From: Luteimonas yindakuii
Lineage (GTDB): Bacteria > Pseudomonadota > Gammaproteobacteria > Xanthomonadales > Xanthomonadaceae
Reading direction: 5' to 3'
Assembly (NCBI RefSeq): GCF_004803715.2
Contig: NZ_CP039383.2
Location: 1,798,001 to 1,862,000 of the forward strand
DNA length: 64,000 bases
The notes under the pieces were generated by a model, which worked only from the letters and a program-made list of their open reading frames with translations, was not told where the DNA came from and made no database searches. The translations under genes were made by a program, and so were the position numbers. Each line of letters opens with the position of its first letter. Positions within the stretch are counted from its first letter, which is position 1. This document shows, piece by piece, positions 29,726 through 42,400 of this stretch.

Positions 29726-31276
29726 TCAGGCGATCTCCACCACCGGGATGCCGGCGATCCTGGCCTTCCACCTGCGCGGGCCGGTTTCGTGCACGGATTC
29801 GCCGGTGGAATCGACCGCCACCGTGACCGGCATGTCGCGCACCTCGAATTCGTAGATCGCCTCCATGCCGAGGTCCTCGAACGCGACCACGCGCGAGGCC
29901 TTGATCGCCTTCGACACCAGGTAGGCCGAGCCTCCGACGGCCATCAGGTACACCGCCCGGTTGTCGCGGATCGCCTCGATCGCGGCCGGGCCGCGCTCGG
30001 CCTTGCCGACCATGCCGACGAGGCCGGTCTGCTCGAGCATCTGCCGGGTGAACTTGTCCATACGGGTGGCGGTGGTCGGGCCGGCCGGGCCCACCGCCTC
30101 GTCGCGCACCGCATCGACCGGGCCGACGTAGTAGATGAAGCGGTTGGTGAAGTCGACCGGCAGCGTCTCGCCGCGGTTCAACATGTCGACCATGCGCTTG
30201 TGCGCGGCGTCGCGACCGGTGAGCAGGCGGCCGTTGAGCAGCAGCACCTCGCCGGGCCTGAACGTGGCGACCTCGTCGCGGGTGATGGTGTCCAGATCCA
30301 CCCGGCGCGCGTTGGCCGGGTTGTAGGTCAGCTTCGGCCAGTCCTCCAGCGACGGCGGATCGAGCGCCACCGGGCCACTGCCATCCAAGGTGAAATGCGC
30401 ATGGCGGGTGGCCGCGCAGTTCGGGATCATCGCCACCGGCAGGTTGGCGGCGTGGGTCGGGTAATCCCTGATCTTGATGTCGAGCACCGTGGTCAGCCCG
30501 CCCAGGCCCTGTGCACCGATGCCCAGCGCGTTGACCTTCTCGTACAGCTCCAGGCGCATTTCCTCCAGCCGGTTGGCCGGCCCGCGCGCCTTGAGGTCGA
30601 CGATGTCGATCGGCTCCATCAGCGATTCCTTGGCCAGCAGCATCGCCTTCTCGGCAGTGCCGCCGATGCCGATGCCGAGCATGCCCGGCGGGCACCAGCC
30701 GGCGCCCATCGTCGGCACCGTCTTCAGCACCCAGTCGACCACCGAATCCGACGGGTTGAGCATCGCGAACTTGGTCTTCGCCTCCGAGCCGCCGCCCTTG
30801 GCGGCCACGATCACGTCCACCTTGTTGCCGGGGACGATCTTCACGTTGACCACGGCCGGCGTGTTGTCGCGGGTGTTGATGCGCTTGCCGGCCGGATCGG
30901 CCAGCACCGACGCACGCAGCTTGTTGTCCGGATGCGCGTAGGCGCGCCGCACGCCCTCGTTGACCATGTCCTCCACGCCCATGGTGGCGTCGTCCCAGCG
31001 CACCTGCATGCCGATCTCGAGAAACACGGTGACGATGCCGGTGTCCTGGCAGATCGGACGGTGGCCTTCGGCGCACATGCGCGAGTTGATCAGGATCTGC
31101 GCCATGGCGTCCTTGGCCGCGGGCGATTCCTCGCGCTCGTAGGCCGCCGCGAGGTTCCGGATGTAGTCGACCGGGTGGTAGTAGCTGATGTACTGCAGGG
31201 CGTCGGCGACGGACTGGATCAGGTCGTCCTGGCGGATCGAAACGGGCTGCGTGGAAATCGCGGTGTGTGTGATCAC
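29726..31276 (-). CDS. fumarate hydratase, class I (iron-sulfur)
   Basis: TCA-cycle enzyme that interconverts fumarate and malate using a [4Fe-4S] cluster. The alpha and beta parts are fused as in E. coli FumA/FumB. Conserved segments include INSRMCAEGHRPICQDTG (cluster Cys), GIGGTAEKAM, NCAATRHAHF and the C-terminal beta part with VGPAGPTTATRMDKF and GKAERGP. The most natural start is GTG 31276 (516 residues); the frame stays open to 31369 with unconserved sequence. It is monocistronic. The neighbour upstream is the sugar-transport ATPase, transcribed the same way. Confidence 0.93.
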   Translation of the reverse strand: MITHTAISTQPVSIRQDDLIQSVADALQYISYYHPVDYIRNLAAAYEREESPAAKDAMAQILINSRMCAEGHRPICQDTGIVTVFLEIGMQVRWDDATMGVEDMVNEGVRRAYAHPDNKLRASVLADPAGKRINTRDNTPAVVNVKIVPGNKVDVIVAAKGGGSEAKTKFAMLNPSDSVVDWVLKTVPTMGAGWCPPGMLGIGIGGTAEKAMLLAKESLMEPIDIVDLKARGPANRLEEMRLELYEKVNALGIGAQGLGGLTTVLDIKIRDYPTHAANLPVAMIPNCAATRHAHFTLDGSGPVALDPPSLEDWPKLTYNPANARRVDLDTITRDEVATFRPGEVLLLNGRLLTGRDAAHKRMVDMLNRGETLPVDFTNRFIYYVGPVDAVRDEAVGPAGPTTATRMDKFTRQMLEQTGLVGMVGKAERGPAAIEAIRDNRAVYLMAVGGSAYLVSKAIKASRVVAFEDLGMEAIYEFEVRDMPVTVAVDSTGESVHETGPRRWKARIAGIPVVEIA

Positions 31277-31453
31277 TGGGGCGTCGGCGGCTGGCGGAAA
31301 ACCCGCCCATTCTACCGGCCGCGCGCCTGCCCTTTGCCGGTACGCAGCGTTCCGGCCTGTCCGGGGCACGGCCTCCGGGCGCTGCGCGGCGCGTATCCGC
31401 GCCTCCGGTACGGGAGCCGGCCCCGCAAACGCGGCCCGTCGCGAACCCGCCGA

Positions 31454-32533
31454 TCAGGCCTCGATGCGCGCGCCGGATTCCGCATCGAACAGGTGCGCGT
31501 GACGGGCCTCGACACGCAGTGGCAGCGTGCTGCCGGGTGTCGGCAACTCGCCGGGCGGCAACCGCGCGATCAGCGGCAACGCGCCATGACGCAGGTTGAC
31601 GAACACGTCGCTGCCGACCGGCTCCACCACCTCGACCACCGGCGCGAAGCCACTGCCCTCGGCGCGCTGCAGATGTTCGGGGCGGATACCAAGCGCGACC
31701 TCACGGCCATCCAGCCCGGCATCCAGCGCCGCCTCGCCGAGCGCCACGCGGCCGCCATCGTCGAGCAGCAGCGACCAGCCGTCCGCACGCAGCAGCCGTC
31801 CGCGCAGCACGTTCATTGCCGGACTGCCGAGAAACGTCGCCACGAACAGGTTGACCGGGCGCTCGTACAGCGCCATCGGCGTGTCGATCTGCTGGATCTC
31901 GCCGCGGTCGAGCACCACGATGCGCTGGCCCAGCGTCATCGCCTCGATCTGGTCGTGGGTGACGTAGACCATCGTCGCGCCGAGCTGGCGGTGCAGCCGC
32001 GCGATCTCGACGCGCATCGACATGCGCAGCTTGGCGTCGAGGTTGGAGAGCGGCTCGTCGAGCAGGAACACCTGCGGGTTGCGCACCAGCGCGCGCCCGA
32101 GCGCCACCCGCTGGCGCTGTCCGCCGGAGAGCTGGCCGGGCTTGCGATCGAGCAGCGCGTCGAGTTCCAGGGTCTTCGCCGCCTCGCGCACGCGGGCGTC
32201 CACGCTGGCGCGGTCATGGCCGCGCAGCTTCAGCCCGAAACCGAGGTTGTCGGCCACGCTCATGTGCGGATACAGCGCGTAGGACTGGAACACCATCGCG
32301 ATATCGCGGTCGCGCGGTGCGACGTCGTTGACCACGCGGTCGCCGATGCGCAGCGTGCCGGCGGAGATCGTCTCCAGCCCGGCGATCATCCGCAGCAGGG
32401 TGGACTTGCCGCAGCCCGACGGTCCCACCAGCACCAGCAGTTCGCCGTCGGCGACCTCGAACGTGGCCCCGGCCACGCCGACATGGCCGTTCGGATAGAC
32501 CTTGCGCACCCCGTCCAGCTCGACCCTGGCCAT
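31454..32533 (-). CDS. sugar ABC importer ATPase (MalK/UgpC/MsmX-like)
   Basis: A 359-residue CUT1-type ATPase with Walker A GPSGCGKST, Q-loop MVFQSYALYPHM, signature LSGGQRQR, Walker B VFLLDEPLSNLDAKLR and the H-loop THDQ. The C-terminal third (VNLFVATFLGSPAMN onward, GIRPEHL) is the OB/TOBE regulatory domain of MalK-type proteins. No permease is adjacent. The only CUT1 permeases in the window are at 42.8-44.6 kb, and they lack an ATPase, so this protein probably energises them and perhaps others. The start is ATG 32533 with GGAG upstream. It diverges from zwf, with a LacI-type operator in the shared intergenic region. Confidence 0.9.
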   Translation of the reverse strand: MARVELDGVRKVYPNGHVGVAGATFEVADGELLVLVGPSGCGKSTLLRMIAGLETISAGTLRIGDRVVNDVAPRDRDIAMVFQSYALYPHMSVADNLGFGLKLRGHDRASVDARVREAAKTLELDALLDRKPGQLSGGQRQRVALGRALVRNPQVFLLDEPLSNLDAKLRMSMRVEIARLHRQLGATMVYVTHDQIEAMTLGQRIVVLDRGEIQQIDTPMALYERPVNLFVATFLGSPAMNVLRGRLLRADGWSLLLDDGGRVALGEAALDAGLDGREVALGIRPEHLQRAEGSGFAPVVEVVEPVGSDVFVNLRHGALPLIARLPPGELPTPGSTLPLRVEARHAHLFDAESGARIEA

Positions 32534-32841
32534 CCACGCTCCCGTATGTCTGCATGCGTTTCGCATGCGGCGATGTGCGGCGATTGTGGCGCATCCACGG
32601 CGGCGCCACGCGCTGGACATTCTGCCATGTAACCGCTTACATACGGCGCGTGGATCGTGGCAACGTGAGCAGCGGGATGGCCGTCACCGCGCGACACGCG
32701 ACCCGCGCAGGTCGCGCGGCCATCGCGGCGGACGCATGGCCATCCACGGCCACCTGTTATGGTCGAACCCGATGCACGCCGCATGGAACAGTCACGTGCT
32801 GGCACCTGCGTCGGCCGGCCGGAGTCCCCTGCGGAGTAGCG
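32534..32841. other. divergent regulatory region between sugar ATPase and zwf operon
   Basis: 308 bases without a credible gene. It carries the near-perfect palindrome ATGTAACCGCTTACAT near its centre (32627-32642) and must hold the promoters for both the ATPase gene (leftward) and zwf-glk-pgl-edd-eda (rightward). No clear -35/-10 pair could be assigned by eye. The zwf ribosome site GGAG lies at its right edge. Confidence 0.7.
32627..32642. promoter_or_regulatory. LacI-family operator (ATPase / zwf intergenic)
   Basis: ATGTAACCGCTTACAT: a 16-base inverted repeat with perfect 6-base arms around a central CG, the layout of LacI/GalR operators. It matches the sites before the GH144 operon and before the lacI gene (shared form TGTAANCGNTTRCA). 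Its position between divergent genes would let one repressor control both. Confidence 0.75.
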
Positions 32842-34266
32842 ATGCACGACACCCTGTTGCTGTTCGGTGCCACTGGCGACCTCGCCTCCCGCTACCTGTT
32901 CCCGTCGCTCGTCCACCTGCTGCGCGACCGGCTGCTACCGGAGGGTTTCCGCGTCGTCGCCGTGGGGCGCACGCCGCATGACGACGACGGTTTCCGCGGC
33001 TGGCTGCGCGAGCGCCTCAACGACGAGGACGGCCGCAACCACGACGCGCTGGAGGACCTGCTGTCCCGCGTCCGCTACCACGCGCTCGACCTGCAGGACG
33101 CCGACGCCATCGCCGCGGAGCTGGCGCGGTACGGCGACCGTCCGACGGTGAGTTATCTGTCCACGCCACCGAACCTGTTCGCGCCGGCGTGCCGCGGCCT
33201 GAAGGCGGCCGGCCTGCTGGAGGATCCGTCGCGGCTGGTGCTGGAGAAGCCGCTCGGCCACGACCTCGCCTCGGCACGCGAGATCAACGCCACCCTGCGC
33301 GGGAGCCTCGACGAATCGCGGATCTTCCGCATCGACCATTACCTCGGCAAGGCGCCGGTGCAGAACCTGCTGGCGCTGCGTTTCGGCAACACGCTGCTGG
33401 AAGCGGTGTGGGAGCGGCGCTGGATCGAGTCGGTCGACATCGTGGTCGCCGAGACCGCCGGGGTCGACGGCCGCGAGGGCTACTACGCCGACTACGGCGC
33501 GCTGCGCGACATGGTGCAGAACCACATGCTGCAGCTGCTGGCGCTGATCGCGATGGAGCCGCCGGCCTCGCTGGACGCCGACAGCGTGCGCGACGAGAAG
33601 CGCAAGGTGCGGCGCGCGCTGCGGCCGATGACCGCCGCCGACGCCGTGCGCGACAGCGTGCGCGGCCGTTATGGCGACGGCGTGGTCGACGGTCATGCCG
33701 TCAGGGGCTTCCGCCACGAGCGCGAGGTCGAGACTTTTGTCGCGCTGCGCGCCTACATCGACAACTGGCGCTGGGCCGGGGTGCCGTTCCGGCTGGTCAC
33801 CGGCAAGCGCATGCCGGCGCGCGCCACCGAGATCGTGGTGTCGTTCCGTCCGGTGTCGCACTGGCTGTACGAGCGCCCGTCGCGCGAGCGCGCCCAGCCC
33901 AACCGCCTGCACGTGTGCCTGCAGCCCGAAGAGGCGATCGACCTCACCCTGATGGGCAGCCTGGCCGCCCCGGAATGGGGCGCCACCGAACTGCAGCCGC
34001 TGACGCTGGACCTGGAGATGTCGCCGGCGCCGAAACGCCGCATCGCCTACGAGCGCCTGCTGATCGATGCGCTCAAGGGCGACCAGACGCTGTTCGTGCG
34101 CGACGACGAGGTCGAGGCGGCGTGGCAGTGGATAGACAGCGTGAGTGCCGCGTGGCAGGCGGCCGGCACGCCGGTCGAGGAGTACCCGGCAGGCTCCTGG
34201 GGTCCGGCGTCCGCCGCGCCGTTCCTGCCCACCGTAACCGGCGCCAACGGGAAGCGACGCTCATGA
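32842..34266 (+). CDS. zwf: glucose-6-phosphate 1-dehydrogenase
   Basis: First enzyme of the Entner-Doudoroff and oxidative pentose-phosphate routes, which oxidises glucose-6-P to 6-phosphogluconolactone with NAD(P)+. It has 474 residues from ATG 32842, with GGAG at good spacing. The Rossmann motif FGATGDLA opens the protein, the active-site stretch RIDHYLGK lies at about 165-172, and EKPLGHDLASA is also typical. Its stop overlaps the glk start (ATGA), beginning a tightly coupled zwf-glk-pgl-edd-eda operon. The LacI-type palindrome about 200 bases upstream is the obvious control element. Confidence 0.96.
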   Translation: MHDTLLLFGATGDLASRYLFPSLVHLLRDRLLPEGFRVVAVGRTPHDDDGFRGWLRERLNDEDGRNHDALEDLLSRVRYHALDLQDADAIAAELARYGDRPTVSYLSTPPNLFAPACRGLKAAGLLEDPSRLVLEKPLGHDLASAREINATLRGSLDESRIFRIDHYLGKAPVQNLLALRFGNTLLEAVWERRWIESVDIVVAETAGVDGREGYYADYGALRDMVQNHMLQLLALIAMEPPASLDADSVRDEKRKVRRALRPMTAADAVRDSVRGRYGDGVVDGHAVRGFRHEREVETFVALRAYIDNWRWAGVPFRLVTGKRMPARATEIVVSFRPVSHWLYERPSRERAQPNRLHVCLQPEEAIDLTLMGSLAAPEWGATELQPLTLDLEMSPAPKRRIAYERLLIDALKGDQTLFVRDDEVEAAWQWIDSVSAAWQAAGTPVEEYPAGSWGPASAAPFLPTVTGANGKRRS

Positions 34267-35260
34267 CCGATACCCGTCCCGTCCTGCTGGCGGACATCGG
34301 CGGCACCAATGCGCGCTTCGCGCTGGCGCAGCCCGACGCACCGATGCCGCTGCTGGCCGACACCGTCGAACGGTACCCGGTGGTCGAGTTCCCTTCGCTC
34401 GCCGATGCGGCGCTGCATTACCTCACGCAGGCCGGCGTCTCGGTGTCCAACGGCGTGTTCGCGGTGGCCGGCCGTGTCGATGGCGACCATGCGCGCATCA
34501 CCAACCATCCGTGGGTGATCTCGCGTCCGCGCCTGTGCAGCCACCTCGGGCTCGACGACGCCATGCTCGCGAACGACTTCGCCGCACAGTCGATGGCGAT
34601 CCCCCTGCTCGGCCCCGACGACGTCGCGACCGTGGGCGGCACCACCTGGCAACCCGATCCACCCGGCCTGCGCCGCGACCGCACCTACGCGGTGATCGGC
34701 CCCGGCACCGGGCTCGGCGTCGGCGGGCTGCTGGTGCGCGACGGGCACTGCCATCCGCTGGAAACCGAAGGCGGCCATGTCAGCTTCCCGCCCGGCACGC
34801 CGGAGGAACTGCGGATCCTGGACGTGCTGTCGCGACAGTTCGGCCGCGTGTCCAACGAGCGGCTGGTGTGCGGGCCGGGGCTGGTCAACATCCACCATGC
34901 GCTGGCGGAGATCGCCGGCGAGGATCCGGGCCCGGTGCAGCCGCGCGACGTCACCGCGCGCGCCGCCGAAGGCGACCGCCGCGCCACCCGTGCGGTGGAC
35001 ATCTTCTGCGCGGTGTTCGGCGCCATCGCCGGCGACGTGGTGCTCACGCTTGGTGCATGGGACGGCGTGTTCCTCACCGGCGGGCTGGTGCCGCACATGC
35101 TCGACGCGCTGCGCCACTCCGGGTTCCGCCAGCGTTTCGAACACAAGGGGCGGTTCTCCTCGAACATGGCGCAGGTGCCGTCGATGGCGGTGCTGCATCC
35201 GAATGCCGGGCTGCTCGGCGCCGCCGCGCTTGCGCGGCAACGTTACGGCGGGTCGACGCC

Positions 35261-35264
<4 letters not shown>
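34263..35264 (+). CDS. glk: glucokinase (Glk family)
   Basis: ATP-dependent glucose kinase of 333 residues. The phosphate-binding segment LADIGGTNARFAL and the sugar-site segments LANDFAAQS and ETEGGHVSFPP identify the bacterial Glk family rather than ROK kinases. It feeds free glucose to Zwf. Start and stop overlap the neighbours (ATGA at both ends), so expression is translationally coupled. The presence of a glucokinase in this operon says that free glucose, not a PTS phosphosugar, is the expected input. Confidence 0.94.
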
Positions 35265-36001
<737 letters not shown>

Positions 36002-36027
36002 GGCGCGCGCATCGGCGATGCATGCCC

Positions 36028-36051
36028 GCGATCGCGCCATGGTGCGATCGC
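36028..36051. repeat. 24-base near-perfect palindrome between pgl and edd
   Basis: Two GCGATCGC octamers frame a CCATGG centre; the 12-base half-sites are complementary except for one G.T pairing. It is the only spacer of note inside an otherwise overlapping operon. It could fold as an RNA hairpin, pause or process the transcript, or bind a dimeric protein. No T-run follows, so it is not a standard terminator. Confidence 0.6.
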
Positions 36052-36074
36052 GCCACGATCGATGGTGACCCGCA

Positions 36075-37991
<1,917 letters not shown>

Positions 37992-38019
37992 CGTCCGTCC
38001 CGCACAGGGCCATGAGCCG

Positions 38020-38679
38020 ATGTCGATCGCCCAACACCAGGACACCGCCGAACGCCTCCTCTGCGAGGCCGGCCTGTTACCCGTCATCACCGTCGACAGC
38101 ATCGACCAGGCGCTCCGCATCGCCGACGCGCTGCTGGAAGGCGGCCTGCGCACGCTGGAACTCACCCTGCGCACGCCGTGCGCACTCGATGCGCTGGCTG
38201 CGCTGAAGCGCGAGCTGCCGGATATCGTCATCGGTGCCGGCACCGTCACCTCGCCGGCGCATATCCGCCAGGCCATCGATGCGGGTGCCGATTTCCTGGT
38301 CACGCCCGGCACGCCCCCTGCCCTCGCCGCAGCGCTGGCAGCGGCACCGGTACCGGTGGTTCCCGGGGGGGCCACGCCGACCGAATTCATGGCGCTGATG
38401 GCGCATGGCTTCCGCGTCTGCAAGCTGTTCCCGGCGAACGCCGTCGGCGGGCTGGCCATGCTGAAAGGGCTGGCCGGCCCACTGGCCGACCTGCGCCTGT
38501 GCCCGACCGGGGGCATCACCGAGGCGAATGCCGCCGACTACCTCGCCCAGCCGAACGTGGTCTGCATCGGCGGCTCGTGGATGGTGGCCAGGGCATGGAT
38601 CGACATCGGCGACTGGCATCGCGTACGCAACGCCGCGGCGCACGCCGCGGCCCTGGTCAGGAACGCACGTCGGCCCTGA
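38020..38679 (+). CDS. eda: KDPG / KHG aldolase
   Basis: Cleaves 2-keto-3-deoxy-6-phosphogluconate to pyruvate and glyceraldehyde-3-P, closing the pathway. It has 219 residues. The Schiff-base Lys135 is in FRVCKLFPANA, the catalytic Glu is in LELTLRT, and GAGTVTSPAH, VTPGTP and CPTGGI are family motifs. The start is ATG 38020 with AGGG upstream. The last gene of the zwf operon, it converges on a membrane-protein gene 19 bases away, and no terminator hairpin is evident between them. Confidence 0.95.
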   Translation: MSIAQHQDTAERLLCEAGLLPVITVDSIDQALRIADALLEGGLRTLELTLRTPCALDALAALKRELPDIVIGAGTVTSPAHIRQAIDAGADFLVTPGTPPALAAALAAAPVPVVPGGATPTEFMALMAHGFRVCKLFPANAVGGLAMLKGLAGPLADLRLCPTGGITEANAADYLAQPNVVCIGGSWMVARAWIDIGDWHRVRNAAAHAAALVRNARRP

Positions 38680-38698
38680 GCATGCGCGGGCACCGCCG

Positions 38699-39367
38699 CT
38701 ACACGGCGCGCAGGCGGTAACCCACGCGTCGCCAAAGTGATGCATGGGCAAGGAACCATGCGACGAGGCCGAGGCCCAGCCACCATTCCAGCGCGTTCTC
38801 GAACCGGTCCTGGAAGGCGCTGCCGCCGACCACTGCAAGCGCGATGACGTGCACCACCCCCAGCAGCAGCATCAGCGCGCAGATGCCCTGCAGCGCGCGG
38901 CGCGTGCGTGGTGTCGCATGCAGCCTGCCGTCGCACGCACGCAGGAACGCGACCTGGGCAAGGAAGCTCGCACCGAAGAACACCACCACGCCGTAGCGGC
39001 GCAGGAAGCGGTAGACCTCGCCGTCGCTGCCGAGGAAGGTCACGTACACCGCCAGCGCCACTGCCGCGACCACGCCGGCGCCAAGCACCGTGCGGCCACC
39101 TGCGCCGATGCCGGCCAGCCAGCGCGCCGCGAGCCACCAGTGCAGGCCGATCGCCAGCGCATTGGGCAGCATCAGCAACCGGAACACATGGTTGCCGTCA
39201 CCCTCGCGCGCAGCGCGGCTGATCGACGTACAGCCTTCCAGGTAAGGCACGCAGCCCGGCACGATGCCGGCATGCACCGACAGTGCCCATGCCGCGTGGG
39301 TGCCGAGCAGGAACACCAGCGCGATCGCGAGCGGCAGCGGCCACAGCGGAATGTCTTGTCGGTCCAT
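38699..39367 (-). CDS. uncharacterised polytopic membrane protein (Frag1/DRAM/Sfk1-like?)
   Basis: 222 residues with six or so hydrophobic helices. The first loop, after helix 1, contains GCVPYLEGCTSISRAAREG followed by VFRLLMLPNA, which resembles the short conserved loop of Frag1/DRAM/Sfk1 proteins; that likeness is weak. The second half has typical short loops and ends in a basic tail. The start is set at ATG 39367 (MDRQDIPLW), because the open frame upstream to 39439 is not hydrophobic or conserved. It lies between two carbohydrate operons, with no sign of a functional link. Confidence 0.7.
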   Translation of the reverse strand: MDRQDIPLWPLPLAIALVFLLGTHAAWALSVHAGIVPGCVPYLEGCTSISRAAREGDGNHVFRLLMLPNALAIGLHWWLAARWLAGIGAGGRTVLGAGVVAAVALAVYVTFLGSDGEVYRFLRRYGVVVFFGASFLAQVAFLRACDGRLHATPRTRRALQGICALMLLLGVVHVIALAVVGGSAFQDRFENALEWWLGLGLVAWFLAHASLWRRVGYRLRAV

Positions 39368-39451
39368 GCCGGCCTCGCTGCAGGCATTGGTGTCGTGCAC
39401 GGATCCTGCGCCGCCGGCCGTGTAGGCATTGCGGCGCAATGTCGGATGACG

Positions 39452-42400
39452 TCAGTCCGGCGGGCGACCAACATCCGGAACCGCCACCCTCACCTTCGCG
39501 CCGGCGTGCGGCACGCGCAGCTCGTTGCCGTCCCATTGCGCCGGCGCACCGTCGATGGTCGTCCTGCCCGGCACGCTCGGGTACGGCCATTGCAGCACCA
39601 GGCCGCCCGCCGGCAGGCCGGCATCGGCGGCGACATCGAGCCGCAGCGTGTCGCCATCGCGTTGCAGGCGGTAGCCGAGCCGGCCGTGCGGCGTGCGCAT
39701 GCCACGCAGGGCGACGCCCTCCTCCAGCCACTCCGCGGGCACGCCCGCCGCCAGCACGATGCTGTCGTCGATCTCGCGCACGTAGGCGAACATGTCCAGC
39801 GCCGAGCGCACGAAATCCGAGCCGACCCAGGCATGCGGCAGGTCGCCGAGGAAGAACGGCGTGCGCGGCGTCGGCGTGACCACCTCACCCCACTGGTTCC
39901 AGGCCTGCGGCACGCGATGGCCGAAGAACCACTCGCGCACCTCGTTCGCGCGCTCGCGCCAGCCCAGCCGCACGAACGCGGCGACGTTGCGCCATTCGTA
40001 CGGGGTGTAGTCCTTCCACGGCTCGCGACCGTCGCGACGGTCGACGAACTTCTGCCAGTAGCGCTCGAAGGTGTTGGTCAGCAGCGGCTCGGGCAGCCGA
40101 CCCTGCTCACCGCCCGGCGCCAGTGCGATGGTGGTGGAGGTGGCGTCGAAATCGCCCAGCTCCGCTGCGCCCGGCAGGTAGTCGATGCCGTGGATACGCG
40201 CGGCGGCGCGCAGCGAGGCGTCGAGATCTGCGCGGAACTCGTCGCGCGCGGCCGCCATGCGCTTCGCGTCGTCGGCCCTGCCCAACGCTTCGGCCACTTC
40301 GACCGCATCCTTGTAGCCGCGCAGCGCCCAGAAGTTGTCCCAGTACGAATGCATGGGCTTGGCCGAATAGCCCTCGTGGCTGATCGACGCCGGCATCATC
40401 CCGTAGAAGGCTTCGTTGACTTCGCGGTTCGCCGCGGTGCGTTCGCTGGCGCGCAACACCTCCATGTACCCGAAGGCGCCCTGCACATGCGGCCACATCG
40501 CCTCGAGGAAGGCGCGGTCGCCGGTGTAGCGCCAGTACTCGGCGATGTTGAAGATCAGCTCGCCATGGCTGTCGTTTTCCGGCACCGGGTCGCTGCCACG
40601 GTCGTCCACGCAGCACGGCACCATGCCGTTGTCGAACTGGTACGGGGCGTACCACTCGACATATTCCTTCACCACTTCCGGCCGGCCCATCCGCAGCAGG
40701 CCTTCGGAGATCATCGCGCCATCGCGGATCCAGCTGCGTGCGTACGAGCGCGTGCCGGGCTGCAGGCGCGGGCCGATGCGCGAGATCAGCATGTGTGCAA
40801 GCGAGGTGCGCAGCGTGTCGGCCAACGCCTTGCCGGCGGCGGGCACATCGAAACCCACCTCATCCAACTTGCTTCGCCATTCGCCTGCCACCGCATCACG
40901 CCAGGCCTGCGGTTCCCACGCGTCCGGACGCGACATGTCGCCATCCATCGGGACCAGCAGGTCCACCTCGCGCGACTCGCCCGGTGCAAGACGCATGCGC
41001 CAGACCAGCGCACCGGATGCGAGCGCCTGCGGGTCGTCGACCGCGGTGGTTCGCGGCAACGCGCCGGCGGCGATGTGTTCGATGGCCATCCCGGCATCGA
41101 AGGTGCTGGCGAACGCGGCATCCGCCGGCTGGCGTGCGTGTACGCGCGGCCTGCCATCCACGCTGACGCTGTCGGGCGACACCGCAAGCGCACGCAGCGG
41201 GCTCACGCCACCGGTGATGTTGAGGAACTGGGTCGGCGGGTTGACCTGCAGCGGGCGTACCGCCAGCGCAAGGGTGTAATCGCGTGTGCGATCGCCGGGA
41301 TTGCGCAGCCGGTAACGGGCGACCAGCTGCGACTGCTTCGGCGTGCCGCGCGCGAACGCTTCCACGCGCAGCGATGCCTCGTCGTGCGTCCAGTCGACCG
41401 CCGGCATCGGCAGATAGTCATCCTGCAGTGACTGGCGGGTCTCCACGTCGGCCCAGGTCAGCAGCGCATCGTCGACACGCACGAACGGCTCGATCGAGAA
41501 GCCGCCCGCCGCCACCTCGATCGCGCCGTCCTCGCCGATCAGCCCCTGCTGGTAGCCGCCGTCGAGGCCGAGGATGGTCCAGTACGCCTGTTCGCCGCTG
41601 AAGCCGCGCGGGAACCAGCCGCGCGGGTGGTCGGCCGCGACCGCCTCGACGAAGTCGTTGGGGTGATTGCCGATGTCGACCGGTTGCAGCGTGGCCTCGG
41701 CGAGCGCGAACCCCTCGCCCGGGCCCTCCAGCAACCCGATCGCGACATGGCGCGCTTCGGATTCCGGCAGCCACAGCCAGTCGATGCCGCCGTTGCCGAC
41801 GTCGACCGTGCGTGCCTCGCGCCAGGTCCGGCCGTCGTCGGAAATCGACACGGTGTAGCGCTTCGCATGCCGGCCAGGCAGCCAGTGCAGCCGCAGTGCA
41901 CCGAACTCACGCGGCTTGCCAGGGTCCAGCAGCAGCCGCTGCGAGGAAGGCGCTGTCTCCCACGCGGTGACGTCTTCGCCGTCGACGGCATGGGCCGCGC
42001 CCTGCGGCGTCGTCGGCGAGCTGGCGGTGGCGACCAGCGGCGACGGATCATCGGCAGGCAGCGCTTCCAGCGTCAGTGAGTCGAAACAGACCGTGCCCTT
42101 GCCGCCGGCGTTGTTGTAGATGGTGAATTCGACGCGCGCGCTCGTGCGCAGCGTGCGCTCCGGATCCGGCCCCCAGGCCTTGTCGATATGCCGCTTGCGA
42201 TAACGCACCGGCGTCCAGTCGGTTGGGAAGTCGTACTTCGGCCGGTTCACCCACCAGACGTTGTCGCCGCTGGCATCGATCAGCTTGAACTGCAGGTCGT
42301 TGGACGGCGAGTCGCCACGCAGCTGGAAGCCGAAGCGGTAGTTGTCGGGATACTCGAGCGGCAGGTCGCGCTGGATACCGACATAGCCCGATACGCCGTT

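Noticed and set aside
36028..36051. GCGATCGC octamers as a HIP1-like genome signature
   Set aside because: HIP1 is a cyanobacterial repeat; two copies within one palindrome in high-G+C DNA do not support it.
38744..41431. Long plus-strand open frame (895 codons) opposite the large enzyme and a membrane gene
   Set aside because: It crosses two well-supported minus-strand genes and has low-complexity Arg/His/Gln sequence.
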